Of a stretch of 10,361 nt of DNA, positions 1 to 5,747 are shown one piece after another; the stretch's first letter is position 1; each line of letters begins with the position of its first letter. A program made the translations under genes and the position numbers. This stretch comes from Pavlovales sp. CCMP2436 (taxonomy: Eukaryota > Haptophyta > Pavlovophyceae > Pavlovales): contig MU631745.1 in NCBI GenBank assembly GCA_026770615.1, forward strand, positions 16,424-26,784. Direction: 5' to 3'. The notes under the pieces are model-generated. The model ran no database searches and had not been told where the DNA came from. It worked only from the letters and a program-made list of their open reading frames with translations.

Positions 1-30
1 CCCCCCCCCTCCCCCCCCCCCACACACAAC
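1..30. repeat. Poly-C / CA low-complexity tract
   Basis: The window opens with a C-run interrupted once by T and then passes into a short CACACA stretch. It is simple sequence with no coding content. The following bases to about 190 are GC-rich and hold no gene I can defend. Confidence 0.85.
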
Positions 31-237
31 GCTCACGTCCATTTAGGTGCGTGTGCCCTGTCCGCCGCGGCCGCGGCATGCGCCCCGGTCGGCATTGTGG
101 CTGCGCCAGTTGTCGTCACGGTACGCGCCGTCCGGGTGCGCAGGGGCGTCTTCGGGCCCGTTTGCCGAGCAGCCGGGGCGCTGGAACCAATATTTGATAT
201 ACTCATAACTTCGCAATTTTCGTTGTCTGGTATAAAA

Positions 238-655
238 ATGGATATAGGCGGAATTTCTAAATTTTTTAATTTTATATCAAAAGGTCTTCAAAACTTGGGT
301 CAACTAGCTAAACTTATTATCGATCCGATTAAAAATCAATTTGGCAATCCACCTTTTGAGGCTGTCAATGATGGATCAAAAATCGGTTGAATAAAACCGA
401 GTGGGGGGTCTGACGTAAAAACATATCCATCTGATGGACATGTTTTTTAGTATAGTCAGTTACCTCCAACTTTTGCCAATGAATATATTTACCGGTCGTT
501 GACAATCACACGACAATCAGTTACCAGCTTTACGAATACATGCAATTTTAGATATAATAGGCGACGTTGAATTAAGTTCAGAAATTGTCGACGTTGTGAC
601 ACTCTTCATAGAGAAAAGATTTAACGAAAACTTTAACGATATTAGCCGCCGCCCT
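238..655 (+). pseudogene. Broken AT-rich reading frame, unknown (possible virus-like remnant)
   Basis: I do not recognise this gene. An ATG at 238 opens a 50-residue frame beginning MDIGGISKFFNFISKG, with an amphipathic-looking helix, and ending at a TGA (388-390). The same frame goes on looking protein-like past that stop (IKPSGGSDVKTYPSDGHVF), past a second stop (TAG, about 448-450), and into FANEYIYRSLTIT. The signal then moves to another frame, open from 503, containing ILDIIGDVELSSEIVDVV and LFIEKRFNENF before the DNA turns GC-rich near 655. The AT-rich codon use differs sharply from the GC-rich flanks. Reading upstream of 238 crosses a composition break near 190, so ATG 238 is preferred as start over the upstream GTG at 97. 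Two stops and at least one frame change suggest decay, though separate small ORFs cannot be excluded. Confidence 0.4.
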
Positions 656-692
656 CTACCCCCCCACCGCCCGCCGACGACGACGGCCCACC

Positions 693-815
693 GCAGAACC
701 GCCAGCGCAGCGGTGATGCAGCGGAACCCGCCATGCCAACGCGCGCGCGGCTGCCCACTGCAGAACCGCCAGCGCCGCGGTGATGCAGCGGAGCCCGCCA
801 TGCCAACGCGCGCGC
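693..815. repeat. 67-bp imperfect tandem repeat
   Basis: Two units starting at 693 and 760 both begin GCAGAACCGCCAGCGC and run through GGTGATGCAGCGGA and CCATGCCAACGCGCGCG, with a few substitutions. The period of 67 is not a multiple of three, so the units are read in different frames. That argues against this stretch being conserved coding sequence. It lies between the AT-rich island and the large GC-rich reading frame. Confidence 0.8.
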
Positions 816-870
816 CCAGCCGCGCGCGCCCGAAGACGAGTGGGGCTCGGCAGTAGACCATCTCGATGTG

Positions 871-2112
871 ATGGATCTGGCCGGGTTCAACGGCAACGCG
901 CTCTCCATTGACGCAGGCAAGATCCCCTCCGAGCACCGCGAGAACTGGGCCGAGTTCAACACCGAGGTGCTCACTCACCTCCAGCACGCCACCACCGACC
1001 TCGAGCGCGACCGGTGCTACAAGCTGATGATCGTTGCAACCTCTCTCTTCTTCCGCAAGTCGGCGCGCTCGGCCGCCTTCGTCGCGTCGGCGGCACGCGC
1101 AGCGACCTCCTTCCTCGATCAGCACGACGCGACGGGCACAGTGACGGTGCACGGCGTCCTCGAGCGGCCGTCGATCGCGGAGCGAATCGGGCGTGACTCC
1201 TTCGCCGCACCCGGGTCGCAGGGCTGGTGGAAGTTCGGCGACTCCGGCTCAAGCCTCGGCGCAGCAATCATCGCGACCGGTACCGCTCTGTGCGGTCGCG
1301 TGCCATTCGGGTACACGGACGAGCTCCGCGTGCTACGTGTGCCCCCAGAGGAAATGGGCCTGCGCGGCAAGGGGCTGCACGGCGCCGGCCTGCAGGCGGT
1401 CATCACGTCGGACCTTCAGCAGATTGAGCACGAGACGCTGAGTGAGCAGCTCGCGCACCGGCCGCGTGGAGACCGCCAGACGCAGCTCTTCCGCAGCATC
1501 TCGCGAGAGAGCATGATCGTCTTCACGGTACTCCCTACCGGTCTCGCCAAGGTGCCCAACGACGAGTGGACCGAGATATCCGCACGCGCCCTCGGCCTCC
1601 CGAGCCCCGCGTGCGCTCACCTCGTCGGGCGCCCACTCTCCCAGGTCTCCGGCCGCAACACCACACACGTCGACCCCTACGACGACACGCTCGCTGCAGC
1701 CACCAATTTCCAGGGCGGCTACTTCGCCAAGCTCAAGCACGACCCCGTCGTCAGGGCGGTCGCGCGCTTCGCGACCGTGTATGGCTGCACCCAAGCCCAG
1801 GCGGAGAACTCAGAGATTTTCGGCTCCGTTCTGCGGCAGAACCCCGATTCGATGCGGACCGAGGAAGCGCTTCTCCGCGCGCGCGCGACTACAGTCGACG
1901 TCTATGTGGAGCTCAACCAGCCTGATGGACAGGCCGCCGTTGGTCACATCGTCGATATGAAGACGGTCCACTACGGCCTGACGCACTACAACGCGGTCGC
2001 GCCGACGCGCGGCCACGTGGTAGAGAACCGCTCGGGCAAGCTCGACGCTGAGCGCAGGAGGCAGCTACAGCAGACCGACCGCGAGGTTTCCGCACGCGAG
2101 AGGGCCAGGTGA
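871..2112 (+). CDS. Mobile-element-type protein with possible PD-(D/E)XK nuclease motif
   Basis: This is a long GC-rich frame of 413 codons from ATG 871. The frame is open upstream to 784, and residues such as EDEWGSAVDHLD before the ATG look coding, so the true N-terminus may lie further left or be lost. An early segment (ERDRCYKLMIVATSLFF, about residues 46-62) resembles the leader domain I remember from LINE-like proteins of algae. Mid-protein segments are GWWKFGDSG, GLRGKGLHGAGLQAV, and SISRESMIVFTVLPTG followed by ARALGLPSPAC. Near residue 340 an Asp in TTVDVYVEL is followed about 19 residues later by VDMKTVHYG, a D...DxK arrangement compatible with a PD-(D/E)XK nuclease fold. No reverse transcriptase core is visible. 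Coding signal continues beyond the stop, so the protein is probably C-terminally truncated. The family name is from memory; the open frame itself is certain. Confidence 0.6.
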   Translation: MDLAGFNGNALSIDAGKIPSEHRENWAEFNTEVLTHLQHATTDLERDRCYKLMIVATSLFFRKSARSAAFVASAARAATSFLDQHDATGTVTVHGVLERPSIAERIGRDSFAAPGSQGWWKFGDSGSSLGAAIIATGTALCGRVPFGYTDELRVLRVPPEEMGLRGKGLHGAGLQAVITSDLQQIEHETLSEQLAHRPRGDRQTQLFRSISRESMIVFTVLPTGLAKVPNDEWTEISARALGLPSPACAHLVGRPLSQVSGRNTTHVDPYDDTLAAATNFQGGYFAKLKHDPVVRAVARFATVYGCTQAQAENSEIFGSVLRQNPDSMRTEEALLRARATTVDVYVELNQPDGQAAVGHIVDMKTVHYGLTHYNAVAPTRGHVVENRSGKLDAERRRQLQQTDREVSARERAR

Positions 2113-2200
2113 GACCGATGGAGCAGCGCCTCAACGGCTTCCCCCCGTCAATGGCATGAAGACCGGCGGCTTCGGGGAGCAGTCAAAGAGCCTCGATATT
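2112..2200 (+). pseudogene. Frameshifted C-terminal remnant of the 871-2112 protein
   Basis: Just past the TGA of the preceding frame, a second frame reads RPMEQRLNGFPP. At the six-C run (2141-2146) the signal moves to a third frame, reading VNGMKTGGFGEQSKSLD, until the sequence becomes AT-rich at about 2197. Together these look like a continuation of the upstream protein broken by two small indels. A homopolymer run is a typical site for such an indel or for a sequencing error. The remnant is cut off by the AT-rich target into which the repeat copy at 2225 inserted. Confidence 0.45.
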
Positions 2201-2224
2201 ATATATATAACATAATGTATAGTG

Positions 2225-2383
2225 CCCTTGCCCGGGCACACTACCGGAGATCCATCGGCACGCGCGGTCGCGCCCAAGCCAGCGCAGCCGACTAAGGCAC
2301 GCAGCAGGCAATGGGCGACGCAACGCTCAGACCAGCACAACATTCAGAACAGTCAGACGCCAGCTTGAATCCCTATCATAAAT
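2225..2383 (+). mobile_element. 5'-truncated LINE-like copy A with 13-bp target-site duplication
   Basis: A GC-rich 159-bp segment is bounded on both sides by the identical direct repeat ATAATGTATAGTG (2212-2224 and 2384-2396). The left part encodes the end of a protein (ARAHYRRSIGTRG, stop TAA 2293-2295) and the right part is a non-coding trailer ending GAATCCCTATCATAAAT. It matches the reverse complement of the copies at 2954 and 3474 but starts further inside the element. One fixed end, one variable end and a 13-bp duplication are what target-primed reverse transcription leaves behind. Confidence 0.8.
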
Positions 2384-2512
2384 ATAATGTATAGTGACGC
2401 GACAAATACAAGCGCTGGTTTGGATTTTTCGTACAGTTGAAGAATTGAAAAGAATTAATTGATATTTACTGGATATACCGAAGCTCACAATATCGCCGAT
2501 CTCCAAATTTAA

Positions 2513-2899
2513 TTATCTGATAACCCAACTGCGAAAACGACTAAAAACCCATTAGATTTCGGAGGGTCTATGCCGTTAGTAAGTAACGATTCGAAACTGC
2601 ATTTCGGTGTCATCAATCCTAGTATATCTGCTGCAGTTAATAAGACTTGGGTACAGGGGATTACAGACAATAAGAACGGTGCTTTTTGAGGCTGAGGCTG
2701 AGTTTTTAGCAAATTACATACAAAAAATTGTTAAATTTTGGTTAAAATTACTGTTGAAGGGCAAAAAAACGAGGCTCAGTTTCTTAACACGACGGTTTCT
2801 TATTGCCCGCGATCCCCTGTAGGTTACGCAGGTAAAATAACAAATATGATCGTAGTTACATCAACAGAGGATCTAGATTTACAAGACATGATCAACTAA
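2513..2899 (+). pseudogene. Frameshifted AT-rich gene remnant, unknown (possible virus-like protein)
   Basis: I do not recognise this product. Three plus-strand pieces in order look like one protein. The first is a 58-codon frame open from 2513 to the TGA at 2687, containing KNPLDFGGSMPLVSND and VINPSISAAVNKTWVQGI. Next comes a neighbouring frame reading EAEAEFLANYIQKIVKF (about 2689-2739). The last is a frame back in the first phase from 2735 to TAA 2897, containing VSYCPRSPVGYAGKI and STEDLDLQDMIN. The beta-rich, polar, Asn/Thr-rich character would suit a structural or capsid-type protein, but no motif establishes that. Two compensating frame changes point to pseudogenisation. It lies between repeat copy A and the cluster of repeat ends at 2925-2954. 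Confidence 0.4.
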
Positions 2900-2924
2900 G
2901 AATTTTTATGTATACATTTTCTAT

Positions 2925-2940
2925 ATTTATGATAGGGATT
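2925..2940 (-). repeat. 16-bp micro-copy of the LINE-like 3' terminus
   Basis: ATTTATGATAGGGATT is the reverse complement of the conserved 3' end of the repeat family. It sits directly left of the 13-bp target-site repeat of copy B, 29 bp from the same motif in that copy. It may be an extremely truncated earlier insertion next to which copy B later landed, or part of a preferred target sequence. Confidence 0.5.
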
Positions 2941-2953
2941 TATATTCTCTATA

Positions 2954-3237
2954 GTTATGATAGGGATTCAAGCTGGCGTCTAACTGTTCTGAATGTTGTG
3001 CTGGTCTGAGCGCTGCGTCGCCCATTGCCTGCTGCGTGCCTTAGTCGGCTGCGCTGGCTTGGGCGCCACCGCGCGTGCCGATGGATCTCCGGTAGTGTGC
3101 CCGGGCAAGGGCGTTTAGGGAGATGATCTGCTGGTTGCTGTTTGTCGTGTTCCCCCGCTGGGCAGCGATCGGGGCCAGCGCGCTCAAGCGTGCGAGCAGC
3201 AGCTGCGCATGACCGCGTGCTGCGATCGTACCGATCG
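2954..3237 (-). mobile_element. Longest LINE-like copy B (284 bp) with 13-bp target-site duplication
   Basis: The segment is bounded by the perfect direct repeat TATATTCTCTATA (2941-2953 and 3238-3250). Read on the minus strand, it starts within a protein-coding region, passes the stop at 3041-3043, and ends with a trailer of about 85 bases closing with CCAGCTTGAATCCCTATCAT. It is the longest copy in the window, and the other copies are all shorter at its 5' (right-hand) side. Its first 191 bp from 2959 match copy C almost perfectly, with two differences noticed (G/A and G/T), which implies recent amplification. The full-length element, including any reverse transcriptase, is not present here. 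Confidence 0.85.
3041..3235 (-). pseudogene. C-terminal fragment of LINE-like ORF in copy B
   Basis: The minus-strand frame from the right edge of copy B to TAA at 3041-3043 encodes about 64 residues. It includes ARGHAQLLLARLSALAP, TTNSNQQIISLNALARAHY and GTRGGAQASAAD. The same ending is preserved in copy C (down to TAA 3556-3558) and copy A (TAA 2293-2295), and this conservation across copies supports the frame over alternatives. The Arg/Ala/Leu-rich style resembles the tails of reverse-transcriptase polyproteins of algal LINE-like elements, as I remember them. No catalytic motif is included. It has no start of its own and is a dead-on-arrival fragment. Confidence 0.65.
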
Positions 3238-3473
3238 TATATTCTCTATATTAATGTAGGGGGGTTCGGGCTGGCGGTACATTTCAAATTCAAGTCAGGC
3301 TGATCTTAGCGCTCCGACGCAGGCTCCTACGCTCTATATGCTCTTTGTATAATTATGATTGCGATTCCTTTCGATTTCTCTATCGATATGTCGTCATTTT
3401 TCAACGTTGAAACATTTCATTAGCTGTAATACTAATGGGATAATTAACGTCCACAATATATCAATTATATGCT
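3238..3473. other. AT-rich spacer between repeat copies B and C
   Basis: After the right-hand target-site repeat of copy B (3238-3250) the DNA is mixed to AT-rich, and I see no convincing reading frame. It contains a short GC-rich patch at about 3260-3340 and otherwise no repeat I could pair elsewhere in the window. Confidence 0.5.
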
Positions 3474-3664
3474 GATAGGGATTCAAGCTGGCGTCTGACT
3501 GTTCTGAATGTTTTGCTGGTCTGAGCGCTGCGTCGCCCATTGCCTGCTGCGTGCCTTAGTCGGCTGCGCTGGCTTGGGCGCCACCGCGCGTGCCGATGGA
3601 TCTCCGGTAGTGTGCCCGGGCAAGGGCGTTTAGGGAGATGATCTGCTGGTTGCTGTTTGTCGTG
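3474..3664 (-). mobile_element. LINE-like copy C, 191 bp, 5'-truncated
   Basis: This segment matches copy B base for base over 191 bp except for two substitutions noticed. It shares the terminal GATAGGGATTCAAGCTGG on its left, runs through the stop of the encoded tail (3556-3558), and breaks off at GTTTGTCGTG, where copy B continues for another 88 bp. I could not find a perfect flanking duplication. The flanks ATATCAATTATATG and ATATCATGTAATAT are only loosely alike. Confidence 0.8.
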
Positions 3665-3713
3665 ATATCATGTAATATTTCCTACGAAGATTTTAATCGA
3701 ACGTAATGTATAG

Positions 3714-3869
3714 ATGTCCGATGGATATCATTTTATCGATATTCGGTCTTGTGTTTATCATGACGATAGGAATGCACGAATTAATCAAATCCTGTATGAA
3801 TTGGAACAATTGGACCGTCAATATGAAAACTTAGTGCGGCTACGCGATTATATCTTAGCATTGCGCTAG
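3714..3869 (+). CDS. Small 51-aa coiled-coil-like protein, unknown
   Basis: An intact ATG-to-TAG frame of 51 codons begins MSDGYHFIDIRSCVYHDD. Its C-terminal half is regular and charged (INQILYELEQLDRQYENL, then VRLRDYILALR), with Ile/Leu spacing of about 3-4 residues as in a coiled coil. In-frame TAG immediately upstream (3711-3713) fixes ATG 3714 as the first possible start. The high content of polar, non-repetitive residues in AT-rich DNA makes chance less likely, but the size is small. No motif gives a function. It sits in an AT-rich island next to repeat copy C. It could be a complete small gene of a virus-like element or the last exon of a larger one. Confidence 0.45.
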   Translation: MSDGYHFIDIRSCVYHDDRNARINQILYELEQLDRQYENLVRLRDYILALR

Positions 3870-3973
3870 TTTTTTGCATCCTATCCCTTAAAAATATGCA
3901 TATGCTCGATATGTTCGAGGCTCTGACTCATCACACGTTTAAATTACTTTTCGAGATCACTCGTCGCTTGACA

Positions 3974-4087
3974 CTATTTAGCCTCATGAAATACAAGCTC
4001 AATTTTAAGAGTTGCCGTCTTCTTCTCGTCGTCAATAGATGGCGCATTATTCTCCACATTAGAACAGTCAGTCGCCAGCTTGAATCC
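3974..4087 (-). pseudogene. Possible C-terminal coding fragment interrupted by a repeat end, unknown
   Basis: The minus-strand frame from 4087 to TAG 3974-3976 contains SNVENNAPSIDDEKKTATLK followed by IELVFHEAK. It reads like a natural acidic/basic protein end in AT-rich DNA. Its upstream part is lost because a truncated repeat copy (4061-4096) lies across it, so the first nine or so residues are repeat-derived. The opposite strand also has an open frame (3896-4096) whose last residues come from the same repeat and which looks less protein-like. No function can be assigned. Confidence 0.3.
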
Positions 4088-4096
4088 CTATCATAA
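4061..4096 (+). mobile_element. Short LINE-like 3' end, copy D
   Basis: About 36 bp match the 3' terminus of the family: AGAACAGTC, then CGCCAGCTTGAATCCCTATC, then ATAA. No perfect flanking duplication was found. This is the same fixed end with a very different 5' breakpoint from copies A-C. Confidence 0.65.
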
Positions 4097-4295
4097 ATAT
4101 AAATTTTAATGTTTATTATCAAACTCAATATTATTGCAAATACGTTGTATATCAAATAATACATGCGAATTATTATCATCCATTCTTATTTACATATTAG
4201 AAAATATATCTTTATATACATATATAGCTTATCAGTGCCCAAGGGCAATGGCGCCGCGCCGATTGACGTAGAATCTAAAAATGCCTTTGCTTGTA

Positions 4296-4369
4296 GTGTC
4301 GAAAGTCTATCAATGTATATTAATGTCTATCAATATTTATCAGTGTCTATAAAGTGTCTTATTCGACAC
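4296..4369. repeat. Inverted repeat enclosing iteron-like direct repeats
   Basis: GTGTCGAA (4296-4303) pairs with TTCGACAC (4362-4369). Between them GTCTATCAAT occurs at 4305 and 4325 (spacing 20), and shorter related words GTGTCTAT (4343) and GTGTCT (4354) follow. The arrangement could form a hairpin with spaced repeats, as at some replication origins, but it may equally be a chance AT-rich repeat. Confidence 0.5.
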
Positions 4370-4415
4370 GGGGGCGGACTATGTAAAGAATTTAACAACA
4401 TAATGGTATGTATTG
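4353..4415 (+). repeat. About 60-bp diverged repeat, left copy
   Basis: This aligns in the same orientation with 7872-7931. Shared words are AGTGTCT, TCGACACG, CTATGTA and a terminal block, ACAACATAATGGTATGTATT versus ACGACATAATAGTATGTATT, with small gaps between. The two copies flank the GC-rich decayed gene on either side. Confidence 0.55.
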
Positions 4416-4496
4416 CTGGTGAACATAAAAGCCTTATCAATGTTTATGCAAACTCTCAACTTGCGCCGCGTGCGGGAGCGTGTCCAGCAGCGACCA

Positions 4497-5489
4497 TCAC
4501 CACAGAGTGGCGAGGATCTCGCCGTGCGCATTGCGGGGGAGGTCACAGATCGTCGGTGCCTCGGGTGCGCGCGGCTGCACGTCCGACCGGCGCGCCCGAC
4601 TGACGACAAGCGGCCGACCAACGGGCAGGACTACGTTGAGCTTAACGTTGACCGCGTGCACCTCGGTCGCGTTGAGGACAAAGCGGGCATTGGGGTCGTT
4701 GCCGGCAGCCACAGGGTCCCACTCGACGAAATGCATGCCCTCGGGGTCGGCAGGGTGGCGTTCAAACCACTTGACCGCAAGCGCGATGTCGCCCTTGGTG
4801 AAGGTGGTCTGCTCGAGCTTGCCGCCTGCGTGTGTGAACTCCTTGATGATGCACGCGCCGTCGCCTGCGTTGGCACCTTGCCCAATCCAGTACCGATCCC
4901 CTACCCCCCGCCCGCGCCCACCCTCGCGCGCTTGCTCGACCACCCAGTCTCCTGGCCGCATCTTCTTCGCGAACCCTTTGCCCGCCGCCTGCGCGGTCGT
5001 GCGCGTCTTCTGCACTGTGCACGCGTCGATCTGATGCAGCTCCTGTACGACCAACTCACACATCGGCGTCCGCAGCCTACGGCGGGGCTCGGGCACGTCG
5101 AGCCCATGTCCCCAGCGCACACGCAATCCCAGCAGCACTCGCACGAGCAGCCAAAAGTGCGCGCCGCGATCAACTTCTCCGTCAGCGCCAGGAACTCGTA
5201 CGTGCTCGAGATGCCATCCGCGCCGTTGAACTTGCTCGCGGCACCACGCTGCCGCTCGGTCTCGATCACCTCGCTTCGGACGAGATGATCGTGTACGTGA
5301 CCACTTGATCTACGTGGACCACTTGGGAGCCGCATCTGTGCGCATGTGGCCGTTGCTGTCTACGATTTGCGCCCGCAGCCCATCGCCAGGGCTGCTCCAA
5401 AGTGCCCCAAGCCCGCAGCTCGAACACGTGTTGTTGACGCAGGCCTCGACCGCCTCCGCAACGCACCCGCCGCACACGAGGGAGTCGGC
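4497..5489 (-). pseudogene. Decayed transposon-like gene, downstream exon (Cys-rich and C-terminal modules)
   Basis: The exon starts after a good splice acceptor and reads in phase with the upstream exon: ADSLVCGGCVAEAVEACV, then CSSCGLGALWSSPGDGL, a Cys-pair zinc-binding-like motif. A TAG interrupts it at 5310-5312. Then a neighbouring frame (about 5270-5110) carries KFNGADGISSTYEFLALTEK and the Cys cluster TFGCSCECCWDC. The signal then returns to the first frame from about 5085 to the stop at 4497, with GKGFAKKMRPGDWVVEQAR, DRYWIGQGANAGDGACIIKE, FTKGDIALAVKWFERHP and FVLNATEVHAVNVKLNVV. Proteins of this architecture that I remember from algal genomes have a long DDE-type catalytic region between the two Cys modules. 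Here they are nearly adjacent, so that core seems absent. Family assignment is inference; the intact last 140-odd residues are the best-supported part. Confidence 0.6.
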
Positions 5490-5747
5490 CTGATCAAATA
5501 AAAAATCAAGATAACAGTTAGAATATATACAAATAACAAGTTAAGAATAATCGCAATATAGAAGAAGAAGACGACGACGAAGAAGACATAGTTATCGTGT
5601 AGTATTCGAAGAGCATATAATGTAATAACTAATCCACACCGTAGATACCGCACATAAAATATAGTCTAGCATAACAGAGTCAGAACCCCCCCCCCCTTCT
5701 CAAACACACACTCAACACACACACACACACACATAAAAGGAGATTAC
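5490..5747 (-). other. AT-rich spliceosomal intron (258 bp) in the decayed gene
   Basis: On the minus strand the upstream exon ends ...GAACAG followed by GTAATC. The downstream exon is preceded by a T-rich tract, TTGATTTTTTATTTGATCAG. Joining the two keeps phase 0 (KREQ then ADSLV), so coding runs across without a gap. The intron is strikingly AT-rich and low-complexity compared with the GC-rich exons, and includes GAA/GAC triplets, a C-run and a CA microsatellite. GT-AG borders, pyrimidine tract and preserved phase together make this a strong intron call. Confidence 0.75.
5686..5732. repeat. C11 run and (CA)n microsatellite
   Basis: Eleven consecutive C residues (5686-5696) are followed by a CA-rich dinucleotide tract (5702-5732). 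Both lie inside the proposed intron, near its 5' splice site on the minus strand. Confidence 0.85.

Larger units (their letters stand above)
4097..4440. other. AT-rich island without a confident gene
   Basis: The stretch is AT-rich with runs of TATATA and a small GC-rich patch near 4240-4262. A plus-strand frame runs from 4163 into the GC-rich block, but part of it is made of the direct repeats at 4305-4350, so I do not accept it as a gene. A short plus-strand string, VLFDTGADYVKN (about 4357-4392), has the DTGA signature of retropepsin-type aspartic proteases but is too short to call. Confidence 0.4.

Noticed and set aside
517..1152. A minus-strand open frame of 211 codons opposite the 871-2112 gene
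   Set aside because: It crosses the AT/GC boundary and lies antisense to the better-supported plus-strand protein; its residues are dominated by Arg/Ala/Gly, as expected of a shadow frame.
2222..3115. Copies A and B as terminal inverted repeats of a DNA transposon enclosing 2390-2950
   Set aside because: Each copy has its own separate pair of 13-bp flanking repeats with different sequences, which fits two independent insertions, not two ends of one element.
2954..3664. Copies B and C as long terminal repeats of one LTR element
   Set aside because: Copy B continues 88 bp past the breakpoint of copy C, has its own target duplication, and both encode a protein tail and stop, unlike LTRs.
4357..4395. 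A DTGA-type aspartic protease signature (VLFDTGADYVKN)
   Set aside because: Only about a dozen residues, with stops on both sides; such a short match can arise by chance, and the related copy at 7872 does not preserve the motif.
4163..4603. A plus-strand open frame of 146 codons
   Set aside because: Its middle is built from the short direct repeats at 4305-4350 and its end runs antisense into the decayed transposon-like gene; the composition changes abruptly inside it.
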